Shown: piece after piece, positions 1-7,600 of the stretch | How positions within the stretch are numbered: the first letter of the stretch is position 1 | Layout of the letters: each line of letters starts with the position of its first letter | Source of the DNA: an uncultured bacterium | GTDB taxonomy: Bacteria > Patescibacteriota > Minisyncoccia > Moranbacterales > GWC2-37-73 | Length of the DNA stretch: 11,324 nt | Direction of reading: 5' to 3' | NCBI GenBank assembly: GCA_903866285.1 | Contig: CAIPMZ010000071.1 | Coordinates: forward strand, 1-11,324 | Notes under the pieces: generated by a model | What the model saw: the letters and a program-made list of their open reading frames with translations, nothing else | Database searches by the model: none | What the model was told of the DNA's origin: nothing | Translations under genes and position numbers: made by a program

Positions 1-9
1 CTTAGGTCG

Positions 10-402
10 ATGACCAAAGAAATGAATCTTCTTTCGGATATGCCATTTGTGGCTGCGATTGGGGCAGCCCTACTAAAAGATAGCTTGGATTTAGTGATTG
101 CAGTAACAGTTATTCTGCCATGGATACTTTCGCTACTTTGCGGTATTTTTATTTTTATGATGCTTCTTTTGGCTGGCGCCAGCGGAAAAAGAAAGGGTGC
201 GCAAAGAATTCTAAATAAGTTGTTGTTAACTTTAGGTGGCAGTATTGCCGACGGTGTTCCTGGGTTGGACCTTTTCCCCATCGAAACCTTTACGGTAATT
301 ATAATTTACGTAATGACCTTAAAAGAAAGGGTTGACGATCGAAAAGCAGCCGAAGCGGAAGCGGCTGAAATGGAAAATAACCTGGCTGCGCAATATGCAT
401 AA
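10..402 (+). CDS. Hypothetical small membrane protein (5' end may lie outside the window)
   Basis: I do not recognise a named family. The predicted product is 130 residues. A very hydrophobic stretch at about residues 27-56 (rich in I, L, V, F and M) should span the membrane. A basic turn follows (GKRKGAQR, 59-66), then a Gly/Pro-containing segment and a second hydrophobic segment at about 89-104 (ending VIIIYVMTLKER). The tail from 105 on is charged and Ala/Glu-rich, probably a cytoplasmic helix. The LDLFPIET motif before the second hydrophobic segment resembles small conserved membrane proteins I associate with CPR genomes; that is a recollection, not a search. The frame is open to the first base of the window, so the ATG at 10 may be internal. 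The ATG at 22 is an alternative start. The gene ends 51 bp before the YifB gene on the same strand. Confidence 0.6.
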   Translation: MTKEMNLLSDMPFVAAIGAALLKDSLDLVIAVTVILPWILSLLCGIFIFMMLLLAGASGKRKGAQRILNKLLLTLGGSIADGVPGLDLFPIETFTVIIIYVMTLKERVDDRKAAEAEAAEMENNLAAQYA

Positions 403-412
403 ATCCTGATGG

Positions 413-446
413 CTTTATGAACTTTATAACTTTATGAACTTTTAAC
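413..446 (+). repeat. Degenerate CTTTATGA short tandem repeat
   Basis: Four degenerate copies of CTTTATGA/CTTTATAA/CTTTTAA start at 413, 422, 430 and 439 (spacing 8-9 bp). They fill most of the 51-bp gap between the membrane protein and the YifB gene. No Shine-Dalgarno sequence is visible before the ATG at 454. The repeat resembles in style, but not in word, the heptamer blocks elsewhere in the window. Confidence 0.6.
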
Positions 447-453
447 TATTTTT

Positions 454-1980
454 ATGTCTTCAAAAATCTTTTCGGCAGCGACAATCGGCTTAGAAGGAGA
501 AGTGGTAGAGGTTGAGGTGGATGTCCTGGGTTCGGGACTGCACAACTTTTCGATTGTGGGCCTGCCGGATACGGCTGTCAAAGAATCGCGCGACCGAGTT
601 AGTAGTGCGATTAAAAATAGTGGCTTTAAACCTCCGCATCAATGTGGTCGCATTACTGTTAATTTGGCGCCGGCTGATTTGCCAAAAGCTAGTTCGATGT
701 ATGATTTACCAATCGCGGTGGGACTGCTGGTCGCGACGAAACAATTGCAATTTGATTATAAAAGTAAAATGGTGGTTGGTGAGCTTTCGCTGGACGGTCG
801 AGTTCGCCCAGTGCAGGGAATTTTATCAATCGCATTACTGGCTAAAGAAAGAGGTTTTCAGGAGCTTTATGTTCCAGCGGAAAACGCTAGCGAAGCCAGT
901 GTGGTTAGCGGAATTTCAATTGTGCCGGTAGAAAACTTATATGGACTAGCGGATCATTTCGTTGGTAGTAAAATTATTGATTATTTTCCGACGATAGATT
1001 GCCAGCAACTTTTTCAATGCTTAGAATATGAGGCTGATATGGCGCACATTAGCGGGCAAGAACATGCCAAGCGCGCTCTGGAAATTGCGGCTGCGGGTGG
1101 ACATAATGTCATTTTAAATGGCCCGCCAGGCAGTGGCAAAACGCTACTAGCCAAAACAATGCCGACAATTTTGCCGAGACTAACTTTCGCGGAATCGTTA
1201 GAAATTACGAAAATATTTTCCGTGGCAGGAAAATTAAAACGAGGACAGGGGTTAATTACCGAACGACCTTATCGCTCCCCGCATCATAGCGCGAGTGGGG
1301 TTTCGCTCGTTGGCGGAGGAACTTATCCGCGACCAGGCGAAATAAGCTTGGCGCATCGCGGGGTACTTTTTTTAGATGAGTTTGCTGAATTTCCGAAAAG
1401 TGTTTTAGAGAATTTGCGTCAGCCGTTGGAGGATGGTATTATAACAATCTCACGGGCAAAAGGATCCCTGCTTTTTCCAGCTAAATTTGTGCTAATCGCG
1501 GCGATGAATCCTTGCTATTGTGGCAATGCGACGGATCCAGAAAAAATGTGTATTTGTACGCCGTCCCAGATTGTCAGGTATAAGCAAAAAATTTCTGGTC
1601 CGATTCTGGATAGGATTGATTTGCATATTGAGGTGCCGAGACTGAGTTTTGATAAATTGGACGAAAAAAATAAAGGCGAAAAAAGCTCGGATATTCGCGA
1701 TAGGGTTGAAAGCGCTCGAAAAATTCAAGCGGAAAGATTTAAGGAGCTAACTATTATCACAAATAGTGAAATGTCCGCAGATCAAATTAAAACTTTTTGC
1801 CAGTTGGATGAAAATTCAAAAGAGCTCCTGCGCGGAGCAGTTTCAGCGATGAAATTAAGCGCGCGGGGATATCATCGGATTATTAAACTTGCTAGAACGA
1901 TTGCTGATTTAGCTGGTCAAGAAAAGATTGGGAAAATGCATATCGCTGAAGCGATTCAATATCGGTTTAAGGCGGAATAA
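454..1980 (+). CDS. comM: YifB/ComM family Mg-chelatase-like AAA+ ATPase
   Basis: The 508-residue product has the full length and order of the YifB/ComM family. An N-terminal ChlI-like domain (about 1-190, starting MSSKIFSAATIGLEGEVVEVEVDV) is followed by a Mg-chelatase-type AAA+ core and a C-terminal helical lid domain. Walker A is GPPGSGKT at 223-230 and Walker B is LFLDE at 305-309. A CxC...CxC set (C354, C356, C366, C368) is the family's metal-binding-like insert, and SGPILDRID at 381-389 is the sensor/arginine-finger region. ComM of naturally competent bacteria is a hexameric helicase that promotes branch migration during integration of transformed DNA; a cytoplasmic role here is inferred from the family. 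The start at 454 fits the family N terminus, although no Shine-Dalgarno is seen. No motif is missing. Confidence 0.93.
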   Translation: MSSKIFSAATIGLEGEVVEVEVDVLGSGLHNFSIVGLPDTAVKESRDRVSSAIKNSGFKPPHQCGRITVNLAPADLPKASSMYDLPIAVGLLVATKQLQFDYKSKMVVGELSLDGRVRPVQGILSIALLAKERGFQELYVPAENASEASVVSGISIVPVENLYGLADHFVGSKIIDYFPTIDCQQLFQCLEYEADMAHISGQEHAKRALEIAAAGGHNVILNGPPGSGKTLLAKTMPTILPRLTFAESLEITKIFSVAGKLKRGQGLITERPYRSPHHSASGVSLVGGGTYPRPGEISLAHRGVLFLDEFAEFPKSVLENLRQPLEDGIITISRAKGSLLFPAKFVLIAAMNPCYCGNATDPEKMCICTPSQIVRYKQKISGPILDRIDLHIEVPRLSFDKLDEKNKGEKSSDIRDRVESARKIQAERFKELTIITNSEMSADQIKTFCQLDENSKELLRGAVSAMKLSARGYHRIIKLARTIADLAGQEKIGKMHIAEAIQYRFKAE

Positions 1981-2020
1981 TTTTGAGTCATGCGTAATTT
2001 ACAGTTTTCGGAAACTAAGC

Positions 2021-2147
2021 TAGAAATTTTTACTTCCCTCGTTTACTTTTTAGGACACACTCTTGGCTAGGAGTTATAGCCAATCGCTCAGTATTCACTG
2101 TCGTTCATAACGGTCTAAAAAGCAAACAAGCTCGTAAAAATTTTAAG
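2021..2147 (+). ncRNA. Candidate multi-branched structured RNA or MITE-like inverted repeat in the leader of the G5/RlpA-like gene
   Basis: The gap between the YifB and G5/RlpA-like genes holds nested inverted repeats. An outer 10-bp stem pairs 2024-2033 with 2134-2143. An inner stem pairs 2041-2054 with 2114-2127, with 13 of 14 positions pairing (counting one G-U). Inside sit a perfect 7-bp hairpin (TTGGCTA 2063-2069 with TAGCCAA 2077-2083) and a small hairpin (CGTT 2102-2105 with AACG 2109-2112). Downstream, AAATTTTAC at 2170-2178 can compete with 2024-2033 for the same partner at 2134-2143, as in a switch. I cannot match it to a known RNA family. A MITE-like DNA element is the main alternative. 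Confidence 0.45.
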
Positions 2148-2188
2148 GTAATTTTTTGGCTGAAATCATAAATTTTACAGGACCCAGA

Positions 2189-2212
2189 ATGTACCCGGTT
2201 GCATGTTTTTTT
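2189..2212 (+). terminator. Weak terminator-like hairpin and U-run inside the leader
   Basis: A 5-bp stem (ATGTA 2189-2193 with TTGCAT around 2200-2204, including one G-U pair) is followed by G and seven T residues at 2206-2212. The stem alone is weak. Its place between the structured region and the ATG at 2272 would suit an attenuator, or the end of an independent small RNA. This is inference from layout. Confidence 0.25.
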
Positions 2213-2271
2213 ATTGTAATATTTTTCGTAGATTCGTTATTCATTTGTAGGTTCGCATCGGAAATCAAAAT

Positions 2272-3243
2272 ATGCCCTTAAAAAAGAGATTTAAAAAAAA
2301 ACAAATCATATTTGCAGTGCTACTAATTTGCTTGGGAGCGCTTTTTTTTCGAGGGAGCTTTTTAAAAAATACTAGAAATCAGCAGGTTTTTCCTGACTCA
2401 AATTATAAAAAAGTAACGCTTGTTGATGGTGGACTAATCTTTGAAGTTATTACAAAGGCAAATACGGTAAAGGAATTTTTGACGCAGCAAAAAAGCGAGT
2501 TAGCCCAATATGATGTTGTTTATCCAAAAAGCGAAGAAAAAGTTTTTAGTAGCGCAGTGATAATTATTCAGCGAGCGAAAAAAATTACGATTAAGGAGGG
2601 CGGAAAGAGTAAAGAAATTTATTCCTTGCAAAAGACGGTAGAAGAAGCGATTTGGGAAAATAAAGAAATTATGCTTGGCGAGGATGACTTTACCGTTCCA
2701 AGTCGAAAAACTTTAATTAAAGATAAAATGGTAATCAGCGTAACGCACGTATTAATTAAAGAGGAAATTAAAAATGAGCCAATTATTTTTAAGACGGTAG
2801 CGAATGAAGATGATTCTTTGGGCTGGCGAATTGTAAAAACTACGCAAAAAGGGGAAAATGGAAATCGGCAGGTAAAATATAAAATTGTTTATTACGACGG
2901 GAAGGAAATTTCTCGCAAAGTTTTAGAGAAAAGTATTACCAAGGAGCCAACTGATGAGGTTATAACGCAGGGAACTTTAGTAAAAGTTGGGAAAGTGCAT
3001 ACAGGCGTCGCAAGTTGGTATGCTTATACGGGAACGCTCAGCGCCGCTAATCCCTGGCTTCCGATGGGGAGTTATGTTAGGGTTACTAATAAGGATAATG
3101 GCAAGTCGGTCATTGTAAAAATTAATGATCGGGGCCCGTTCGGCAATGGTCGCATTATTGACCTCGATAGAGTGGCGTTCGAAAAGATAGCGTCGCTTGG
3201 TCAAGGCACGGCGAATATTAAAATGGAAGTGATTACAAATTAG
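2272..3243 (+). CDS. Membrane-anchored DUF348-G5-RlpA-like (double-psi beta-barrel) cell-wall protein
   Basis: The product has 323 residues. A basic N terminus (PLKKRFKKK) and hydrophobic segment at 11-27 form a signal anchor, so the rest should lie outside the membrane. Two DUF348-like ubiquitin-fold repeats (about 46-100 and 101-158) precede a G5 domain (about 160-236, ending VITQGT). An RlpA-like double-psi beta-barrel follows (243-323: GVASWYAY, LPMGSYVRVTN, INDRGPFGNGRIIDLD). This architecture resembles resuscitation-promoting factor and YabE-type proteins, with the catalytic domain replaced by an RlpA-like barrel. The RlpA aspartate is present (D286), but the position of the conserved TAAH histidine is Asn (SAAN, N260), so lytic transglycosylase activity is uncertain. 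The TAG stop at 3241-3243 is also the first word of the downstream repeat block. The gene pairs with ksgA, as in Actinobacteria and Firmicutes. Confidence 0.88.
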   Translation: MPLKKRFKKKQIIFAVLLICLGALFFRGSFLKNTRNQQVFPDSNYKKVTLVDGGLIFEVITKANTVKEFLTQQKSELAQYDVVYPKSEEKVFSSAVIIIQRAKKITIKEGGKSKEIYSLQKTVEEAIWENKEIMLGEDDFTVPSRKTLIKDKMVISVTHVLIKEEIKNEPIIFKTVANEDDSLGWRIVKTTQKGENGNRQVKYKIVYYDGKEISRKVLEKSITKEPTDEVITQGTLVKVGKVHTGVASWYAYTGTLSAANPWLPMGSYVRVTNKDNGKSVIVKINDRGPFGNGRIIDLDRVAFEKIASLGQGTANIKMEVITN

Positions 3244-3274
3244 CTTATAGCTTCGTTAGCTTTTAGCTTTTAGG
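3241..3274 (+). repeat. Left TAGCTTT heptamer block of four-helix-bundle cassette 1
   Basis: The block reads as TAGCTTA, TAGCTTC, GT, TAGCTTT, TAGCTTT, TAGG: words of 7-7-2-7-7-4 bp. It starts exactly on the stop codon of the G5/RlpA-like gene. The same word order with the same 2-bp insertion recurs in the 56-bp tandem repeats at 11145-11324, and an inverted version lies at 3671-3706. Confidence 0.8.
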
Positions 3275-3283
3275 AAAATTCAA

Positions 3284-3297
3284 AATGCACGTGCATT
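3284..3297. promoter_or_regulatory. 14-bp perfect palindrome upstream of four-helix-bundle gene 1
   Basis: AATGCACGTGCATT equals its own reverse complement and ends 22 bp before the ATG at 3320. It could be an operator for a dimeric DNA-binding protein. No convincing promoter elements accompany it, so a function is not established. Confidence 0.35.
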
Positions 3298-3319
3298 GAC
3301 TTTTAAGTAAAACAAAACT

Positions 3320-3682
3320 ATGATAAGTTCTTATAAGGATTTGATTGTTTGGCAAAAATCAAAAGAGTTAGTTATAGAAATTTACAAAATAACTGCACTT
3401 TTCCCTAAAGAAGAAATGTATGGCTTGTCTTCGCAGATGCGAAGAAGCGCTGTCTCAATTCCATCAAACATCGCAGAGGGCAGATATAGAGGAACGAAAA
3501 AAGATTTTGTTAATTTTCTGAGAATTGCTTTTGGCTCAGGCGCTGAATTAGAAACTCAAATTATCATCGCAAAAGAGATTTATTATGAGAGTAGTATCGA
3601 TTACCTAAGAGCTGAGAAACTTTTAGAAGAAGTTATGAAAATGTTAAACGCAATGATTAGAAATATTAATCCTAAAAGCTAA
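3320..3682 (+). CDS. Four-helix-bundle protein, 23S rRNA IVP (S23) family
   Basis: This 120-residue product carries the family hallmarks: YKDLIVWQKSKELV at 5-18, FPKEEMYGLSSQMRRSA at 28-44, the signature SIPSNIAEG at 46-54, DFVNFLRIAFGSGAELETQ at 62-80, and two further predicted helices to the end. The family (Pfam 23S_rRNA_IVP, TIGR02436) was named for ORFs inside 23S rRNA intervening sequences and is related to the Avd accessory protein of diversity-generating retroelements. Molecular function is not settled; nucleic-acid binding is likely. No 23S rRNA or reverse transcriptase is present here. The gene is bounded by inverted TAGCTTT blocks, and its stop (3680-3682) lies in the right block and overlaps the rsmA start by one base. 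It separates the G5-domain gene from rsmA, which suggests insertion into an older gene pair. Confidence 0.9.
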   Translation: MISSYKDLIVWQKSKELVIEIYKITALFPKEEMYGLSSQMRRSAVSIPSNIAEGRYRGTKKDFVNFLRIAFGSGAELETQIIIAKEIYYESSIDYLRAEKLLEEVMKMLNAMIRNINPKS

Positions 3683-3706
3683 TGAAGCTAGAGAAGCTAA
3701 AACCTA
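3671..3706 (-). repeat. Right (inverted) TAGCTTT block of four-helix-bundle cassette 1
   Basis: On the minus strand this reads TAGGTTT, TAGCTTC, TC, TAGCTTC, AT, TAGCTTT, TAGG, so it is an inverted, slightly shorter version of the block at 3241-3274. It covers the last four codons of the four-helix-bundle gene, the TAATG stop/start overlap and the first codons of rsmA (MKLEKLK). Confidence 0.75.
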
Positions 3707-4491
3707 AGAAGTCCCTGGGGCAGAATTTTTTGAAAGACGAAGCCGTTTTGGATCGGATTATTAAAGCTGCCAATCTTTCAAAAGAAGACGTGGTGGTTGA
3801 AATTGGCCCAGGACATGGGGCACTGACGGAAAAACTAGCGCAGGTTTGCGGGAAAGTGATTGCGATTGAAATTGACGAAAGGTTGGTTGAGGTATTACAT
3901 ACTAAACTGGTAGACAATCAAAACATAGAAATAATTGCCGGTGATATCTTGAAAATTAATCTGCCGGAATTAATTATTGAGCATGGTTTAGATAAAACTG
4001 GTTATAAAGTCGTGGCAAATTTGCCTTATTATATTACTTCGCCGATCATTCGACTGCTGCTTGAAACAAAATATCCGCCAACTGAAATGGTGGTGATGGT
4101 CCAAAAGGAAGTGGCGGAAAGGATTGTAGCAAAAAAGGGAGCGATGAGTATCTTAGCTGTGTCGGTGCAATATTACGCGAAAGCAGAATTTCTGTTTACC
4201 GTTTTCAAGGAGTCTTTTGAGCCAATGCCGAAAGTGGATAGTGCGATCATACGCATAACACAAAACATAGAGCATGAAACAATTACCAAAGAAGCGACTA
4301 AAAAGTTTTTTCGAATTGTGAAATCTGGATTTTCTGCTAAACGTAAAACTTTGATCAACAATCTTTCCAATGGTTTACAACTCGAGAAAAAACTAGTCGA
4401 AGAAAAACTTGTCTCGCTTGGATTTTCTCCCAACACCCGGGCGCAAGAATTAGGAGTGGAGGATTGGAGGAAATTGGCAGAATTATTCTAG
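3682..4491 (+). CDS. rsmA: 16S rRNA (adenine(1518)-N6/adenine(1519)-N6)-dimethyltransferase RsmA/KsgA
   Basis: The 269-residue product has the full RsmA/KsgA set: KKSLGQNFL at 9-17, SAM-binding motif I EIGPGHGALT at 40-49, the acidic AIEID loop, GDIL, the catalytic NLPYYI at 113-118, and FEPMPKVDSAII in the C-terminal half. The enzyme dimethylates two adjacent adenosines in the 3'-terminal hairpin (helix 45) of 16S rRNA, late in small-subunit assembly, using SAM. Length is normal for the family. The ATG overlaps the upstream stop (TAATG), which allows translational coupling to the four-helix-bundle gene. The first seven residues (MKLEKLK) are encoded by the repeat block, so the native N terminus was probably altered when that block arrived. 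A terminator-like hairpin follows the TAG stop. Confidence 0.95.
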   Translation: MKLEKLKPKKSLGQNFLKDEAVLDRIIKAANLSKEDVVVEIGPGHGALTEKLAQVCGKVIAIEIDERLVEVLHTKLVDNQNIEIIAGDILKINLPELIIEHGLDKTGYKVVANLPYYITSPIIRLLLETKYPPTEMVVMVQKEVAERIVAKKGAMSILAVSVQYYAKAEFLFTVFKESFEPMPKVDSAIIRITQNIEHETITKEATKKFFRIVKSGFSAKRKTLINNLSNGLQLEKKLVEEKLVSLGFSPNTRAQELGVEDWRKLAELF

Positions 4492-4510
4492 AAAAACACA
4501 GAGAGAACCG

Positions 4511-4546
4511 AAGAACCATCTTTCAATTTATTGTGGATGGTTTTTA
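4511..4546 (+). terminator. Intrinsic terminator candidate after rsmA
   Basis: AACCATC (4514-4520) pairs with GATGGTT (4536-4542). Three more outer pairs reach into the following T-run (4541-4545), and the loop can hold a further short CAA/TTG pairing. It begins 20 bp after the rsmA stop and directly precedes the uvrD promoter candidate, so it would separate the two transcription units. Confidence 0.55.
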
Positions 4547-4568
4547 AAATAATTAAAAAAGAAGGGTG

Positions 4569-4577
4569 TGCTATAAT
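4569..4577 (+). promoter_or_regulatory. Extended -10 promoter candidate for uvrD/pcrA
   Basis: TGCTATAAT is a perfect extended -10 element (TGn followed by TATAAT at 4572-4577), lying 64 bp before the ATG at 4642. No good -35 box stands at the usual distance, which extended -10 promoters tolerate. Transcription would begin near 4584 and place the repeat block at 4609-4636 in the 5' UTR. Confidence 0.55.
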
Positions 4578-4608
4578 GAAGCATTGAGTGAATTATTGTA
4601 GACACTAA

Positions 4609-4636
4609 TAAGCTAAAAGCTAAAGCCTAAAAGCTA
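4609..4636 (-). repeat. Orphan inverted TAGCTTT heptamer block upstream of uvrD
   Basis: On the minus strand the words are TAGCTTT, TAGGCTT, TAGCTTT, TAGCTTA, four contiguous heptamers. The block ends 5 bp before the uvrD ATG and leaves no room for a Shine-Dalgarno sequence. No four-helix-bundle gene accompanies it. Confidence 0.7.
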
Positions 4637-4641
4637 CCATT

Positions 4642-7600
4642 ATGGATATTTTAGAGGGACTAAATGAAAATCAAAAGGAGGCTGTGATGACAGTGGATGG
4701 GCCAGTGCTGATTATCGCGGGGGCGGGCTCGGGCAAGACCAAGACGCTGACGCATCGGGTGGCTTATTTGATCAAAAATTGCGGAGTGCGTCCTCGCAAT
4801 ATTTTAGCGGTGACTTTTACGAATAAAGCGGCCCAGGAAATGCGCCAGCGCATTATGAAAATTTTGTATCCTGAGGCTGATGCTAACTACAAATATAGTT
4901 TGTACGGCACGGCGGATTTGCCAATGATTGGAACCTTTCACGCAATTTGCTCCATGATACTTCGCAATGAAATCGAAGTTTTTGGGTATAGCAAGAGTTT
5001 TCATATCATTGATGATCAAGATCAACAAGTTTTAGTTAAAAAGATTTTAAAGGAACTTGAAATCGATCCCCAGCAGTTTAATCCGCGGGCAATCTTAGCC
5101 TCGATTAGTAAAGAAAAAAATGAACTCATCACCAGCGAGCAGTTTACTGCGCAGGTTGGCGGTTATTACGAAGAGATTGTAGCTAGGGTTTATAGCGCCT
5201 ATCAAAAGCAACTGAAAGAAAATAATGGGCTGGATTTTGATGATATTATTATGCTGACCGCCCAGTTATTTCAAAATTTTCCGCAGATCTTGGAAAAGTA
5301 CCAAAGTCAGTTTCGCTATATTATGGTGGACGAATATCAAGATACTAATCGCGCGCAATACATTTTAATTAATTTATTGGCGAGTAAGCATCGCAATCTT
5401 TGCGTCGTGGGGGATGACTGGCAATGTTTTCCAGCTGGGACAAAAATTGCACTGGAAGATGGCAAGGAAAAAAAGATTGAAAATGTTTTAAAGAAGGAAA
5501 AGGTGCTAGCTGGTTCAGGGCAAGGAGCCGTTAGCACGCAAGCGGTAACTGCGAAAAAAACTTTTCCTTATAAAAAAAAGTTGCTAGAAATAACAACGGT
5601 GGGTGGAAAGAAAATTTTGGTTACGCCTAACCATATGATGTTTACTAAGCTTTCTTTGGATGCTGATATTTATTATGTCTATTTAATGTATAAGGATAAA
5701 AGCGGGTATCGAATTGGGGTTGCCAAAGGTGCGAGAATAGCTAAATCAAATCAATATAGCGTCGGTTTAAATGTTAGGGCGAATCAGGAGCGGGCGGAAA
5801 AGATGTGGATTTTAAAAGTATGCAAAACGAAGCCCGAGGCTCAATGTTTGGAGCAGTACTACGGATTTTTGTATGGAATCCCAACCTTAGTATTTTTAGC
5901 GACAGGCCGAAATATGAAAATTTTGCAGAAAATGCTGGATGAAGTTTATGCGAAGATTGATACGCGAAAAAGGGTGGAAAAATTATTTACGGATTTCGAT
6001 TTGAATTTTGATTATCCTCACCATATTCCGCAAGCGACTATTCGAAATGGGATAAGTCGAGTGGCTATTAATTTAACGATGTTTAGTGATAAGCGAAAAG
6101 GACTAGCTAGTAATTGGGGAATGCATCGAATTAGCGTAAATTCAACTGACAAAAGCGTTGAGAAAATCTTAAATAAAAATGGTTTTGAAACGCGCGCGGG
6201 AAAACTCAAGGATTGGCGCTACGAAGTTATGCGAAAAAATTACGCTGAAGCGGAAAAGATCTTAAGCGAACTTAGTGAAATTTTACCCCAAGCAACGATC
6301 AGCAAAAAGGCCATCCTTACTAATGGTAAGCCCTTTGTCTTTTCGCCAGCTTCGAATTTAAGAGAGACCATGGTTGTCCCAGTATTTCAAAAGGGAAAAA
6401 TAATCGAGGATAAAATAAAAGAAATTAAGCAAGTTGCCTACAGTGGCAAAGTGTATGACCTAAATATTGCTAATCTGCATAATTATATTGCAAATGGATT
6501 TGTGGTGCACAATTCTATTTATGCTTTTCGCGGCGCGGATATTCAAAATATTTTAAATTTTGAAAAAGATTATGGCGAAACTAAAGTTATTCATTTAGAG
6601 CAAAATTATCGCTCGAGCCAGGTAATTTTAGATGCGGCTTATGGGGTAATTTCAAAAAATATTAATCGCAAAGATAAAAAACTTTGGACGGAAAAAGAAA
6701 GTGGTCATCTAGTTTCTTCTTATGAAGCGCAGGACGAGCGGGATGAAGCGGAGTTTATTGCCAAGAAAATTCAGGAAAACGCGAAGGGCGTTTATAAGCA
6801 ATTCGTCGTGCTCTATCGGACGAACGCTCAGTCACGGACGATTGAGGAGATTTTTTTAAAAAGGTCAATTCCATACCGGATTATTGGGGGGATTAAATTT
6901 TATCAACGTAAAGAGGTTAAGGATATGGTGGCGTATTTACGTTTAATTTTAAACCACAGCGACGTTATTTCTTTGCAGCGAATTATTAATGAACCACGGC
7001 GTACGATTGGCGAGGTGACACTTTCGAAATGGATAAATATCGCTAGGCAGGCAGGGCTAGATTGCATAGAAGCAGGCGGTCAAAGATTAGTCATCGGCCA
7101 GCAGTCATTGGCGGGCGGTAAACTGAATGATGCTAAAGTAGATGCAATTTTAAAGTTTTGTGAATTTATTCGGCGGATGAAGGAAGTCCAGCCTCGCATT
7201 AAATTGGCGGATTTTATTGAAAAAGTGTTTAAAGAGAGTGGTTATGAACAAATGCTTTTGAGTGAAGGCCCCGAGGGCGAAGTTCGCTGGGAAAATGTAA
7301 AGGAATTAGTTTCGGTGGCCCAAAAATTTGATGAATCGGAAAATGAATACCTCGATTTACTCAGTGCTTTCTTGGAAGAGGTAGCGCTGGCTTCAGACGT
7401 TGATAATGTCGACCAAAATCAAGATGCAGTCCATTTAATGACACTGCATAGCGCCAAGGGCTTGGAATTTCCAACGGTTTTTATTGTGGGCTTAGAAGAA
7501 GGCATCTTGCCCCATTCGCGAAGCTTGCTGTCACATGGCGAAATGGAAGAAGAGCGAAGATTAATGTACGTGGGCCTCACGCGCGCTAAAGAGAAAATTT

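Noticed and set aside
512..931. 139-codon overlapping plus-strand frame inside the YifB gene
   Set aside because: The product is rich in Trp, Arg and Cys with no domain, while the YifB frame is fully conserved here.
2003..2016. Terminator of the YifB gene (AGTTT-TCGG-AAACT hairpin)
   Set aside because: The stem is only 5 bp and AT-rich, and no T-run follows directly.
2021..2147. Known ncRNA (tmRNA, SRP RNA, RNase P, 6S or c-di-AMP riboswitch)
   Set aside because: None of the conserved core sequences I know for these RNAs is present; the element is kept as an unnamed candidate only.
3320..3682. 23S rRNA intervening sequence ORF
   Set aside because: No rRNA sequence surrounds either four-helix-bundle gene; both lie between protein genes.
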